This document shows, in pieces, positions 17,343-25,728 of a stretch of 64,000 bases of DNA. Each line of letters starts with the position of its first letter. The first letter of the stretch is position 1. Origin of the DNA: G963662605 sp963662605 (GTDB lineage: Bacteria > Bacteroidota > Ignavibacteria > Ignavibacteriales > Ignavibacteriaceae); contig OY759785.1 of the NCBI GenBank assembly GCA_963662605.1, positions 930,001 to 994,000 of the forward strand, given 5' to 3'. Under the pieces are notes generated by a model, which saw nothing but the letters and a program-made list of their open reading frames with translations, was not told where the DNA came from and did no database searches. The position numbers were made by a program, and so were the translations under genes.

Positions 17343-17365
17343 CTTGTAGCTCAATGAGTTACAAG
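17343..17365. terminator. hairpin after tRNA remnant A
   Basis: CTTGTAGCTCA-A-TGAGTTACAAG, an 11-bp stem with one G-T wobble, followed by AT-rich sequence without a clean T run. Weak terminator candidate. Confidence 0.4.
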
Positions 17366-17449
17366 AAATTTTAATAAAACTAATTAAGTTGACCATTTTT
17401 TGTCGTTTTTACCCACCGACTACTTCAGTAATTGGTAAAAAAAGAGCGC

Positions 17450-18008
17450 CTATTCAGCGCTCTTCATTCCCGTGAATTTATTCAGTTCCAGTCTTTGTCT
17501 TTCAATATCGGGTTTGTTATAGTACTGATCAGTCGTTGATATATTCTCATGACCAACCAGTTTTGACACAGTCGAAAGCTCCATTGACTTGCTCGCAATC
17601 GAAACAAATGTTTTGCGAAAAGTTTTTGTGTTTATGCCTTTTTCATAGATACCTATTTTCTAAATGCAAAACTTGCGGCACTCGCATCTTTATAGTAAAT
17701 TATTTTCCCTTCTTTGACCTCCGCTATTCTCCGCTTAAGAATTGGAACGAGATTATCGTGAAATGGAATTTCACTCTACTTTTTTCTTTTGGCATCCCAA
17801 TAGCGGTTGGTTTTGGTACTAAGGTCAATGTCTTTGACTTCATTTCAATTAAGCTTGAGGGTCTCAATTCTGTATAATAGGCCATCCATATCAATGGTTG
17901 AAAGTTCGAATTCTTATTATTAAGATTGTCAAATATTAATTGCAACTGCTCGTCGTTGAACGTAACAATCTCTTTTCTTTCCTGAGGAATGCGAACACTT
18001 TTATTCAC
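17450..18008 (-). pseudogene. tyrosine recombinase (integrase), C-terminal remnant
   Basis: Read on the minus strand, 18008-17724 encodes FNDEQLQLIFDNL, FQPLIWMAYYTELRPSSLIEMKS (box I arginine), and continues as LKRRIAEVKEGKIIYYKDAS. Near 17660 a one-base frameshift moves the frame, and the remainder reads TKTFRKTFVSIASKS (box II arginine), SKLVGHENISTTDQYY (box II G-H and catalytic tyrosine) ending at TAG 17450-17452. The SAM-like N-terminal domain is missing: the frame stays open upstream but runs into RHS sequence at about 18010-18016. So the gene is both frameshifted and cut. Its place next to a tRNA-derived repeat suits the integrase of the 10-kb island. Confidence 0.8.
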
Positions 18009-20262
18009 TTTGAAAATGGACAGAGGATACAGTGCTTATGATTTGGGCGTAGATAACGGCGATGCGGTTTTGTTTGATCCGAATGGAAATATTCTGTTGA
18101 TGAATGAGACCAACAGCTCGAAAAAATACACGTATTATCCCGGCACCAACAGGGTCATGAATACGAATGGAACAGGTAGTCAGCAGTTTACGTATGACGC
18201 TTCCGGAAATATTATCGCCTCGCAAGGAAAAAATCTCGCAATCACGTATGACCCGTATTTTAACCTGCCGGTAACAACTGCGCTGACAACTCCGGGCTCA
18301 TTAACCACGCAATATCTATACGGACCGGGGAATGAGCGGATGGAAAAAATCTATTCCGATCAAACGTACACATTTTATGTCAGGGGCAAGAGCGATTACC
18401 CGGTGATGGAAATAACCCGGACATCGGGCGGGTCGTGGGCGAAACGGCTGTACGTGTACGGGCATTCGGGAATTATTGCGATTACGGAAAACGCGGGGAA
18501 CACGTGGGGCTACATTCTCAAAGATCACCTTGGCTCAACCCGCAGGGTGCTTAACAACACGAATACCGCGATAGCGGAATACCAGTACTCCCCGTACGGC
18601 AGAACGATGTACGCCTCCGTTAGTCAGGATGCTAAGTACAAATTTACCGGTCAGGAGTTGGATAATGAATCAAATCTTTATAATTTTAGGGCGAGGCTTT
18701 ACGATACGGAAGCCGGCTTGTTCTATGGAGCCGATCCGGCAAGGCAACTTTTTGCTTCTTATAGGTATTGTGGCAATTCTCCCATTACAAGGATTGATAA
18801 AGATGGGAAGTTTTTTATTATTGATGATTTTGTATATGGATTTATCAAAGGCTTAACACATGGACAGAATGTATTTAAAGAGGGCTATCATTCGGCAAAG
18901 AATCCGTCCATCAATAAACTGGCAAATGTTATTGATGGTGTTAGCTCCGGGGGAGGATACCCGTACTTCAGCAATAACGGGAGTACAGATCCGGCACAGT
19001 ATGATTATGATGATAACGGAAATTTGATAAAAGATGTTAAAAAAGGTATTTCTTCAATAGAATATAATTACTTAAATTTACCCGTGAAGTTAACGTGGAC
19101 GGATAATTCCCGGATGGAAAACATGTATGCCGCCGATGGGACAAAGCTGCGGGTTCGGTATTATCTGAGCAGCGGCGCTTTGGACAAAGAGAGAAATTAT
19201 TTCAGTGGATTTGAATATGAAAAAGCACAAACCGGAAGTTTTGCAATGACTCAATTTCCGATGAGCGAAGGCAGGGTTACTTGTTCGGGTAGCACGTATG
19301 CTTATGAGTATCAGATGAAAGACCATCTCGGCAATGTGCGGGCGAGTTTTACCTGTACATCCGGCTCTCCTAGCATGCAGCAGGAGGATTATTACTACCC
19401 GTTTGGGTTAAGCTTCCGCATGCAAGATGCGGCTTCCGCCAACCGCTATTTGTATAACGGCAAAGAAAAGGAAGATTTTCATAATCTGGGCTGGAATGAC
19501 TACGGCGCTCGCTTTTACGATCCGCAGCTGGGGCGGTGGCATGCGGTGGATCCCGAAGGATTTGTCAAACCCTTTTTATCGCCATATGTTTATTGTTTTA
19601 ATAATCCAATAATGTTTACAGATCCGACAGGTGCAGATGAAAGTCCTATTTACGATCCGCATGGTAATTTGTTGGGAACTGATGATCAGGGGCTTCAGGG
19701 TGCTGCAATAATTATGGATCCTAAAAATTTTAGACAAGGGATGAAACATTCAGAGGCTATAAAATTTGATTTGGGGATAAGTGGCTTGGTGGACAAAGCA
19801 GCGATAAATAGTTTTCGATGGAGTTATGCTAGTTTACCTTCTAGGCCTGATTGGGATGGGTATCTGACCTTAGAAGAGGCTACTCTATGGTATAGACACG
19901 GCAATGGACAAAAACTATTTGCTGATTTAAGAAAAATTGACTTATCTGGTGTTTCTAAAGATGATTTCTCGGGAGCTGGAGGTAAAACAGTGTTTAATTT
20001 GTTCTTTAATAGTAACAGTAGTAATGATGCTTTGGTTTATGGTAATATAACTCTTCGTCTTGTTTCCTCCGATTGTGTGCGAGCATTTGACGATATATAT
20101 GATTTTCGTTCTCATACATGGTGGAATCCACTGAACTGGGGTAGAAACTTTGAGACAATAATTGGTGGTTCATTAGCAGGTCAAGGTGCTGATTTTCCAA
20201 TTAGTTTGTATGGTACGGTAAAACTTAATCCGACGATTCCTTTATATTTGATGGCAAAATGA
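17989..20262 (+). CDS. 5'-truncated RHS/YD-repeat protein with colicin M-like toxin tip
   Basis: 757 residues; the first nine codons are antisense to the integrase remnant, so homology really begins near the ATG at 18016 (MDRGYSAYDLG) and the original N-terminus is lost. It contains YD repeats (18-130, 330-420) and two RHS cores: DHLGSTRRVL...YDTEAGLFYGADP (about 180-255) and DHLGNVRASF...YDPQLGRWHAVDP (about 440-525). A variable tip follows NPIMFTDPTG (about 540-757). The tip contains WYRHGNGQ (634-641), a YGNITLRL strand (684-691) and D702-x-Y704-D705-F...H709. The order and wording match the colicin M catalytic domain (GNGA..., GNITL, DxYDF...H) as I remember it; colicin M cleaves lipid II. 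The downstream gene overlaps by ATGA and is an immunity candidate. Confidence 0.75.
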   Translation: MRTLLFTLKMDRGYSAYDLGVDNGDAVLFDPNGNILLMNETNSSKKYTYYPGTNRVMNTNGTGSQQFTYDASGNIIASQGKNLAITYDPYFNLPVTTALTTPGSLTTQYLYGPGNERMEKIYSDQTYTFYVRGKSDYPVMEITRTSGGSWAKRLYVYGHSGIIAITENAGNTWGYILKDHLGSTRRVLNNTNTAIAEYQYSPYGRTMYASVSQDAKYKFTGQELDNESNLYNFRARLYDTEAGLFYGADPARQLFASYRYCGNSPITRIDKDGKFFIIDDFVYGFIKGLTHGQNVFKEGYHSAKNPSINKLANVIDGVSSGGGYPYFSNNGSTDPAQYDYDDNGNLIKDVKKGISSIEYNYLNLPVKLTWTDNSRMENMYAADGTKLRVRYYLSSGALDKERNYFSGFEYEKAQTGSFAMTQFPMSEGRVTCSGSTYAYEYQMKDHLGNVRASFTCTSGSPSMQQEDYYYPFGLSFRMQDAASANRYLYNGKEKEDFHNLGWNDYGARFYDPQLGRWHAVDPEGFVKPFLSPYVYCFNNPIMFTDPTGADESPIYDPHGNLLGTDDQGLQGAAIIMDPKNFRQGMKHSEAIKFDLGISGLVDKAAINSFRWSYASLPSRPDWDGYLTLEEATLWYRHGNGQKLFADLRKIDLSGVSKDDFSGAGGKTVFNLFFNSNSSNDALVYGNITLRLVSSDCVRAFDDIYDFRSHTWWNPLNWGRNFETIIGGSLAGQGADFPISLYGTVKLNPTIPLYLMAK
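19274..19552 (+). repeat. RHS core direct repeat, copy 1
   Basis: About 279 bases nearly identical to 20742-21020 (constant offset 1468), encoding the VTCSGSTY...DHLGNVRASF...QLGRW core. Such repeats allow exchange of toxin tips by homologous recombination. Confidence 0.8.
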
Positions 20263-20687
20263 GAATAAAACTTAAAGCGTACTATGGCTTAATAGTAATT
20301 GTCTTGCTGATACCGCTCTATATGTTAATTAATGCTCCTCATACATATTCTCTCAAAGAATTAAGTGGTGGTTATCATCTTCGCCCAGCGGGACATCATT
20401 TACACGACATACTGGGATCATCTAATCAAGAAAAAGATATTCCAGCTGATGTTATTGCTTATTGCTTTAGTGACGATTTTATAATTGCGGCACAAAAGCC
20501 AGAGCCGGTAGATAATTCGGTTTATAATCAAGATTGTGTGTATAAGCTCGGACGATCCCAAACTTATTATTGGATAATTGTACATAGAGAGAAACGGGTG
20601 CTAGGACCTATGGTTGAGAAGGAATATCTCGAGACCAGAAAAAGATACTATATTCCCGGTGATTTACAATTAAAACCTGTGGAATAA
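20259..20687 (+). CDS. Membrane-anchored immunity protein candidate
   Basis: 142 residues: short basic start, one hydrophobic helix (about 8-25) and a soluble remainder predicted on the extracytoplasmic side. It starts inside the stop of the RHS toxin gene (ATGA), as cognate immunity genes do. Colicin M immunity protein is likewise anchored by an N-terminal helix and acts in the periplasm, so topology and position agree. The sequence (YHLRPAGHHLHDILGSS, YYWIIVHREKRVLGP) resembles small proteins often found beside polymorphic toxins, but I cannot place it in a named family with certainty. Confidence 0.6.
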   Translation: MRIKLKAYYGLIVIVLLIPLYMLINAPHTYSLKELSGGYHLRPAGHHLHDILGSSNQEKDIPADVIAYCFSDDFIIAAQKPEPVDNSVYNQDCVYKLGRSQTYYWIIVHREKRVLGPMVEKEYLETRKRYYIPGDLQLKPVE

Positions 20688-20701
20688 AAGATGATGCTCC
20701 G

Positions 20702-21718
20702 GTGGGCATTAGATGTTTTTCATCATCTAATAAAGAGGTCTGGGTTACCTGTTCGGGTAGCACGTATACTTATGAGTATCAGATGAAAGATCATCTCGGT
20801 AACGTGCGGGCGAGTTTTACCTGTGCATCCGGCGCTCCGGTTATGCAGCAGGAGGATTATTATTACCCGTTTGGGTTAAGCTTCCGCATGCAAGATGCCG
20901 CCTCTGCCAACCGATATTTGTATAACGGAAAAGAAAAAGAAGACTTTCACAATCTGGGCTGGAATGACTACAGCGCCCGCTTCTACGATCCGCAATTGGG
21001 TAGGTGGTATTCAGTAGATCCACTGGCGAGCAAATATCCGGGCTGGAGTCCGTATAATTATTGCGCAGGGAATCCGCTTGTTTATATTGACCCGACTGGT
21101 AAGAACTGGTTTTATTATCAAGCCGAAGGCGAAGACAACCCATCTTGGCACTGGAAAGAAGGAAGGAAAACGACTTACAAAAATAAGGCCGGAGAAACAG
21201 AAACCATTTATAGTAATTATGTTTATTTGGTAATTTACCGAATATTCGAGAAAAATGAGCATGGTGCTGCCCTGGGAACGCTGACGCTATATGGCAATGG
21301 ATTTAATGATGTCATAGTTCAGTCTAACGGCGTCTTTAGTGGCGGCAATGACTATGAAAGCATTACTGAAGGGAATCGATTTATGAATCTGAGTAGGCGA
21401 GAAAGAGGATTGGAAGCAGAACTTGATCAAAATGGTGATGTAAACACAGTTCCGAATGATGGTTTGCAATACTTCCCGAATCCGGTAATCCGAATTGATA
21501 ACCATTTATATAACGTAGGGGCCGCCTGGGGAAGTGGAAGAATACATTTAAAAAGTGATAGTTTTAAAGATAACAAATACTTGCACGGTGAGGGTAAATA
21601 CTTTGGATGGACTCAGGGTTGTGTTTGTGACAGATCCGAGCAAATATTTTACTATTTTAACTCACATCCAGAAATTAATGGCATTGTGCCATTCTACACC
21701 GTTAAGTACAAACAATAA
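20702..21718 (+). CDS. Orphan RHS tip with L,D-transpeptidase-like toxin domain
   Basis: 338 residues from a GTG at 20702, probably an orphan module without its own translation signals. Residues 14-107 repeat the RHS core of the preceding gene (DHLGNVRASF...YDPQLGRWYSVDP). After the junction NPLVYIDPTGKNW the tip differs completely. Its last 60 residues carry H295-G-E-G...T304-Q-G-C307, like the H...S/T-x-G-C active site of YkuD L,D-transpeptidases and related peptidoglycan-acting effectors, preceded by VIRIDNHLYNVGAAWGSGRIHL. That assignment is an inference from the motif and order. The next gene encodes an exported protein suited to periplasmic immunity. Confidence 0.65.
   Translation: MGIRCFSSSNKEVWVTCSGSTYTYEYQMKDHLGNVRASFTCASGAPVMQQEDYYYPFGLSFRMQDAASANRYLYNGKEKEDFHNLGWNDYSARFYDPQLGRWYSVDPLASKYPGWSPYNYCAGNPLVYIDPTGKNWFYYQAEGEDNPSWHWKEGRKTTYKNKAGETETIYSNYVYLVIYRIFEKNEHGAALGTLTLYGNGFNDVIVQSNGVFSGGNDYESITEGNRFMNLSRRERGLEAELDQNGDVNTVPNDGLQYFPNPVIRIDNHLYNVGAAWGSGRIHLKSDSFKDNKYLHGEGKYFGWTQGCVCDRSEQIFYYFNSHPEINGIVPFYTVKYKQ
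20742..21020 (+). repeat. RHS core direct repeat, copy 2
   Basis: Partner of 19274-19552. Differences are scattered and mostly silent, so both copies have been under protein-level constraint or exchange. Confidence 0.8.
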
Positions 21719-21731
21719 GGGAGGATCGGGT

Positions 21732-22229
21732 ATGATACCCAGAACACTATTATTCACTGTGTTATTTACATTTTACGGCTTTTGCCAGACTACATCATTA
21801 AACAATACAATTTGGATACAAAAGGATATTGTATGGCATAAAAGCCGAAATCAGCATGCATCTAATGCTATTGCATCTGTAAGTATACTTGTATTTAAGC
21901 CAAATAACGAATTCATTGAGTACAGTTTGGTGCTAATATCTTTTGGAAAAAGGATTAAGCGCATCGACGAATCCAACCATTGTGTGATATACACTGGGAA
22001 ATGGAGTCAAGCAAGAGATTCCATTATCGTGACAAAAAAACTAATTAAAGAATCTTATGTAATTAAAGAGATCAACAGCCCGCCTACGGACACCTCTACC
22101 ACAAAAGAGGTTATGTTTATATCCAATAATAAGGTAAAAATAATTAGGGCGCGTAACAAAAGTTACATTAGATCGACTATTAAATGGGAAAAAGATAATT
22201 ATGATTTTCTTATGAAAACAAAGCATTAA
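21732..22229 (+). CDS. Exported immunity protein candidate
   Basis: 165 residues from the ATG at 21732, preceded by GGGAGG; the frame is open back to 21555 but that part is antisense-free overlap with the toxin gene in another frame and is not needed. The N-terminus is a clean signal peptide (about 1-19, ending GFCQ), so the mature protein acts outside the cytoplasmic membrane. The rest is a beta-rich, lysine-rich domain (ECYTGKW-like strand CVIYTGKWSQARDSIIVTKK) of no family I can name. It starts 13 bases after the L,D-transpeptidase-like RHS tip, the usual place for the cognate immunity gene. Confidence 0.6.
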   Translation: MIPRTLLFTVLFTFYGFCQTTSLNNTIWIQKDIVWHKSRNQHASNAIASVSILVFKPNNEFIEYSLVLISFGKRIKRIDESNHCVIYTGKWSQARDSIIVTKKLIKESYVIKEINSPPTDTSTTKEVMFISNNKVKIIRARNKSYIRSTIKWEKDNYDFLMKTKH

Positions 22230-22671
22230 TCACGGATTGGTATTTTTTTCACAAAGCAACAAGCGAAAAATGCCTAAAGACGTTGTTGATTTTAGACGAA
22301 TGCATCCACGATACTAATTTGCTTTAGTTAATTTTAGTTTTTAGTCTAATAATTGCGATTTCGTATAATAAGAAATAAGAGTTGATCAGAAATATAGGGG
22401 ATGCCCATAGCGGCCTTGACTATTTCGGCGCAAGGTATCATAACTTGGATGTCGGTAGAAAATATTTAACGAGGGACTAATAAGTATTTTGTCATCGAAT
22501 TAATAAGCTGTTATGAAAATAGAGATTCTTGTTCCATTACAATTGATGATATATTGAGACAAATTTTACAAAAAAGAACTTAACATTTACGAAATGTTGC
22601 TAAGACATTGAATAGAAAAACAGGCCACTAATAGAGAATTATAATAGTAAGTAAATCATGGGTGAGTTTAT
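22230..22671. other. intergenic region with RHS scar
   Basis: About 440 AT-rich bases. Apart from the RHS core scar at 22400-22462 I see nothing that supports a gene. Confidence 0.5.
22400..22462 (+). pseudogene. third RHS core remnant
   Basis: Translates as D-A-H-S-G-L-D-Y-F-G-A-R-Y-H-N-L-D-V-G-R, the RHS-associated core (usual form SGLDYFGARYYDxxxGRW), without any further open frame. It indicates that a third tip once followed. Confidence 0.7.
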
Positions 22672-24177
22672 ATGAAATTATTAGGTGCTACTAAAAAAGC
22701 AAAAAAAGCCACATCGCTTTTAATGAAAATCGTTTCTGTTGTTTTTATTGCAAATTCTCTCTTTGCTCAGTCAAAACACATTGCTATTGTTTCCGAAAGC
22801 GGCTGGCGACCTTACATTGTGTCGGATCAAGATGGGTGTGCTCACGTTGCATGGGAAGAAAAAGTACCAACCACTGATTCTTACGAATTGTATCCATTCT
22901 ATGCGAAATTCGATAAATCCGGGCAAAAAATTACCGAAACAATACAGTTAATGAATGAATTGTATAATAGGTATCCTCGCATTATTCCTGGGAGAGATAA
23001 GATACTTGGCCTTTTTGATTATGTATTTCCCGGGTCAATGGAAACCTGGATGTATGGACAATTTTACGATTTTAATGGAAATAAAAATGGTGGGCTAATT
23101 GACTTTTATCAAGGCAATTCACCATCTGGTTTTGGGGAGGATGATACCACATTCAAAATCGTTTGGGCAATGCCTGACCAAATTGTCGGGACCACATGTT
23201 CCGTGGAATATTTAGGAGATAGGCAAGTACTTGTTACGCGTTCAGTAAGCGGAACTAAATTCTTGCAACCGAAAATATTTAAGAATAAAAGCAACAATAC
23301 ATACGCTCTCACTTGGGTTGATAATAGTTCGGGGAGTAATCAAATATATATTCGGATATTGAGAAGTGATTGGTCTCAAATCGGTGAAGAGTACACCGTG
23401 TGTAATGATACCACAGTTAAGAATATATATTATTATGGGGCGACGATGGACAGTGCCGGTTATTTTTCAGTCGCGTGGGCAGGAAGCCGTAATGGTATTT
23501 GGCAAATATATCGAAAGAATTTCGATTCGAGTGCTGTTCCTTATGGAGATATCGACATTGTCGCTACAAATATTGATTCGGTGAATAGTTACACATATGC
23601 CAATATCGCAACAAATAAGAATGGTGAGTCAGTCGTTGTATGGGAGGGCAAGGTAAATAAAATCGCCAATATCTTCATGCAAAGATTTGATAAAACTCAT
23701 GCAAAAATCGGAAGCAGTATTAATTGCTCACAGTCAGCTTTGCAAAGTTATGAGCCAAATGTATGTTTTGAAGATAGTTCTATTTATGTCACGTGGTGGG
23801 ATGTAGATAATTCAAAATCCCGTGTAATGTTAAATGTTTTGGATTATAATAACCCACTTGATGGGATAGTGCCTTCGCGCATTGTTCAGTCAAATAAAAG
23901 TTCATTTGTACTACATCAAAACTATCCTAATCCATTTAATCCCTCAACCACCATTTCATTTGAGGTACTTTCATCAGGTACTTACCAAGTTGTGATATAT
24001 AATGCTATGGGAAAAATTGAGAGAAGTTTGTTAAATAAATATTTGCCCGCTGGAACTTATAATACGATCTGGAATGGGATGAATGATGCGGGTATACCTG
24101 TTCCTTCGGGAATTTATTTTTGTCGCATCTCGAACGCACTAATTTATCAGAGCACAAAAATGCTGCTTATTAAGTAG
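22672..24177 (+). CDS. Secreted protein with T9SS-like C-terminal sorting domain
   Basis: 501 residues. A basic N-terminus and hydrophobic core (about 17-33, ending FAQ) form the signal peptide. Residues 35-400 show repeated strands with YxxxxWxGxxxG-type patterns (SVAWAGSRNGIWQIYRKNF, SVVVWEGKVNKIANIFMQRF), suggesting a beta-propeller. Residues 412-501 are the sorting domain: LHQNYPNPFNPSTTISFEV, then GxxxxSLLNKYLPAGTYNTIWNGMNDAGIPVPSGIYFCRI and a basic end MLLIK. Likely carried across the outer membrane and attached to or released from the surface. It lies within the island, so it is cargo. Confidence 0.85.
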   Translation: MKLLGATKKAKKATSLLMKIVSVVFIANSLFAQSKHIAIVSESGWRPYIVSDQDGCAHVAWEEKVPTTDSYELYPFYAKFDKSGQKITETIQLMNELYNRYPRIIPGRDKILGLFDYVFPGSMETWMYGQFYDFNGNKNGGLIDFYQGNSPSGFGEDDTTFKIVWAMPDQIVGTTCSVEYLGDRQVLVTRSVSGTKFLQPKIFKNKSNNTYALTWVDNSSGSNQIYIRILRSDWSQIGEEYTVCNDTTVKNIYYYGATMDSAGYFSVAWAGSRNGIWQIYRKNFDSSAVPYGDIDIVATNIDSVNSYTYANIATNKNGESVVVWEGKVNKIANIFMQRFDKTHAKIGSSINCSQSALQSYEPNVCFEDSSIYVTWWDVDNSKSRVMLNVLDYNNPLDGIVPSRIVQSNKSSFVLHQNYPNPFNPSTTISFEVLSSGTYQVVIYNAMGKIERSLLNKYLPAGTYNTIWNGMNDAGIPVPSGIYFCRISNALIYQSTKMLLIK

Positions 24178-24222
24178 TATTTTATAATATACATTATATG
24201 AAACAATATCAGGGAGGTTCTC

Positions 24223-24387
24223 ATGTTGCGCTGTTCATCTAAGGTTCTAATTTTCCAATTTTTGTTCTTATTGATAATTTTCTTTCAAATGAGCACTGTT
24301 GCTCATGTCCCTATTCAAAAGTTAAAAAAGACACCTAAGCAAGTGAGTCCTTCAATAAGCATGATCATGATTTCATTTCAGTTTTAA
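24223..24387 (+). CDS. 54-residue exported peptide, probably truncated
   Basis: ATG at 24223 preceded by GGGAGG at good distance. The N-terminus is a signal peptide (FQFLFLLIIFFQMSTVAHV), followed by only about 25 residues (PIQKLKKTPKQVSPSISMIMISFQF) before TAA at 24385. The strong ribosome-binding site suggests it was a real gene start. The IS just downstream may have replaced the rest. Function unknown. Confidence 0.45.
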   Translation: MLRCSSKVLIFQFLFLLIIFFQMSTVAHVPIQKLKKTPKQVSPSISMIMISFQF

Positions 24388-24449
24388 GATTAATGTAGTG
24401 TTTAAGGCGTTAGTGTAGTGTAATTTTAGTAGACAAGGCATAGTAAACC

Positions 24450-25613
24450 TGAGCCCCGCTAGTAAGTTTTTTCTTGTGAGTTGCTATGCAGCTCTACGGA
24501 AATAAACGTGGTGTAGGCCATTCAGTATAGGAATGCTTTCAATATCACCATCCGACTGTATCGCTCTTCCTTCCGGCGAATCCTTGTTGATCCCAATATG
24601 AGTTCGATACTTGTTGTAATAAGAAATATATTCTGTTAGAATTGTTCTTAGATGGGTTTCATTAATTACGATCACATTATCAAGACATTCTCGTTTAATA
24701 CTACCAATTACCCGCTCAACATATCCGTTTTGCCATGGTGACCTGTATGCTGTTATGACTTGTTTTATCCCCAGATTTTTTAATCCATTGCTGAAGACTA
24801 ATCCATATCGCTTATCCCGATCTCGTATAAGATATTTCGGCGCCCAGCCTTCAAATAAAAGATTCCGGATCTGCTGAAGTATCCACGCGGCATTTGGATT
24901 AGTGGTTACGTTAAAATGCAGCAGCTTTCTTCTCCCATGTTCAATGATAACTAATACATGGAGTAACTTGAAATTAATAGTTGGAACTGTTAGAAAATCT
25001 ATAGCAATAATTCCAGTTGAGTGATTTTTCAAAAATGTTTTCCAACTTTGTCCGGTTGGTTTGCGGTTCTTTTTTGGTAAATATCTTTGGACTGTTGACT
25101 GAGAGATTTTTACGCCAATTTTAATTAATTCTCCATGGATTCTCGGCACACCCCATAATGGGTTTTCTTGTGCTGTTCGCTTTATCAATGAAATAATCTC
25201 ACGCTCAATTTTCGGCCTGCCATTTTGAGGATTTGATATCCATTTCCAATAATACCGAAAAGCATTTCTATGCCACCGGATCACGGTTTCCGGTCTAACA
25301 ATAATGGTTTTTTGTCTCCAAGTCGGAAGATATTTTTTCAACATACAAAAGAATAGGCGTTCGTTGTTTTTGATCTGAACTTTTGGGCTATTTCTCTTTA
25401 ATATATCCAATTGTTTTGAGAGGTATAGTACCTCGAGTTGCAATTGAGTTCTTGTTTTTAACGAATTAAACAAAAAAGCGAATAATAGCTTAATCATGTA
25501 TAACCAGTCCTGCGCGAGTGAAAGGGCATATGAGTAAATAGGAGAAGAATCTACTTCCATAGGCGGCAAAAATCAATCCGTACCAGTACTGAGTTTTTGT
25601 CCCGACCGGGGCA
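24450..25613 (-). mobile_element. IS element with IS481-like integrase-core transposase
   Basis: Encloses the transposase 24484-25569. Possible termini are TGAGCCCCG at 24450 and CCGGGGCA ending at 25613 (complement TGCCCCGG), a weak inverted repeat with TG...CA ends. No convincing target duplication is visible, so the boundaries are approximate. Confidence 0.5.
24484..25569 (-). CDS. IS transposase, integrase catalytic core (DDE)
   Basis: Up to 361 residues; an internal Met at about residue 26 (MIKLLFAFLFNSLKTRTQLQLEVLYL) matches the usual start of this family. A helix-turn-helix region (65-160, RPKIEREIISLIKRTAQENPLWGVPRIHGEL) is followed by the rve core with catalytic residues in IIAIDFLTV, YLIRDRDKRYG and NGYVERVIGSIKRECL, ending with YYNKYRTHIGINKDSPEGR. 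The frame is intact, so it may still be active. It resembles the IS481/IS3-like integrases widespread in environmental Bacteria. It inserted between the 54-residue peptide and the AbiE operon. Confidence 0.85.
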   Translation of the reverse strand: MPPMEVDSSPIYSYALSLAQDWLYMIKLLFAFLFNSLKTRTQLQLEVLYLSKQLDILKRNSPKVQIKNNERLFFCMLKKYLPTWRQKTIIVRPETVIRWHRNAFRYYWKWISNPQNGRPKIEREIISLIKRTAQENPLWGVPRIHGELIKIGVKISQSTVQRYLPKKNRKPTGQSWKTFLKNHSTGIIAIDFLTVPTINFKLLHVLVIIEHGRRKLLHFNVTTNPNAAWILQQIRNLLFEGWAPKYLIRDRDKRYGLVFSNGLKNLGIKQVITAYRSPWQNGYVERVIGSIKRECLDNVIVINETHLRTILTEYISYYNKYRTHIGINKDSPEGRAIQSDGDIESIPILNGLHHVYFRRAA

Positions 25614-25628
25614 GCAAAAAAACCATTT

Positions 25629-25687
25629 GGTTTATATATGCGCAAATACGTATACTTATAGTATAGAAATACGCATTTATATAAACC
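25629..25687. promoter_or_regulatory. operator-promoter of the AbiE operon
   Basis: Inverted repeat GGTTTATATA-TGCG (25629-25642) against CGCATTTATATAAACC (25672-25687), with an inner TATAC-TTATA-GTATA palindrome and two AAATACG direct copies. It sits 41 bases before the abiEi ATG. AbiEi antitoxins repress their own operon by binding inverted repeats, so this is the expected operator. Confidence 0.55.
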
Positions 25688-25728
25688 AATTACTCAAAAA
25701 CGATTGTTTTAATTCTAAAGTGCCGGAT

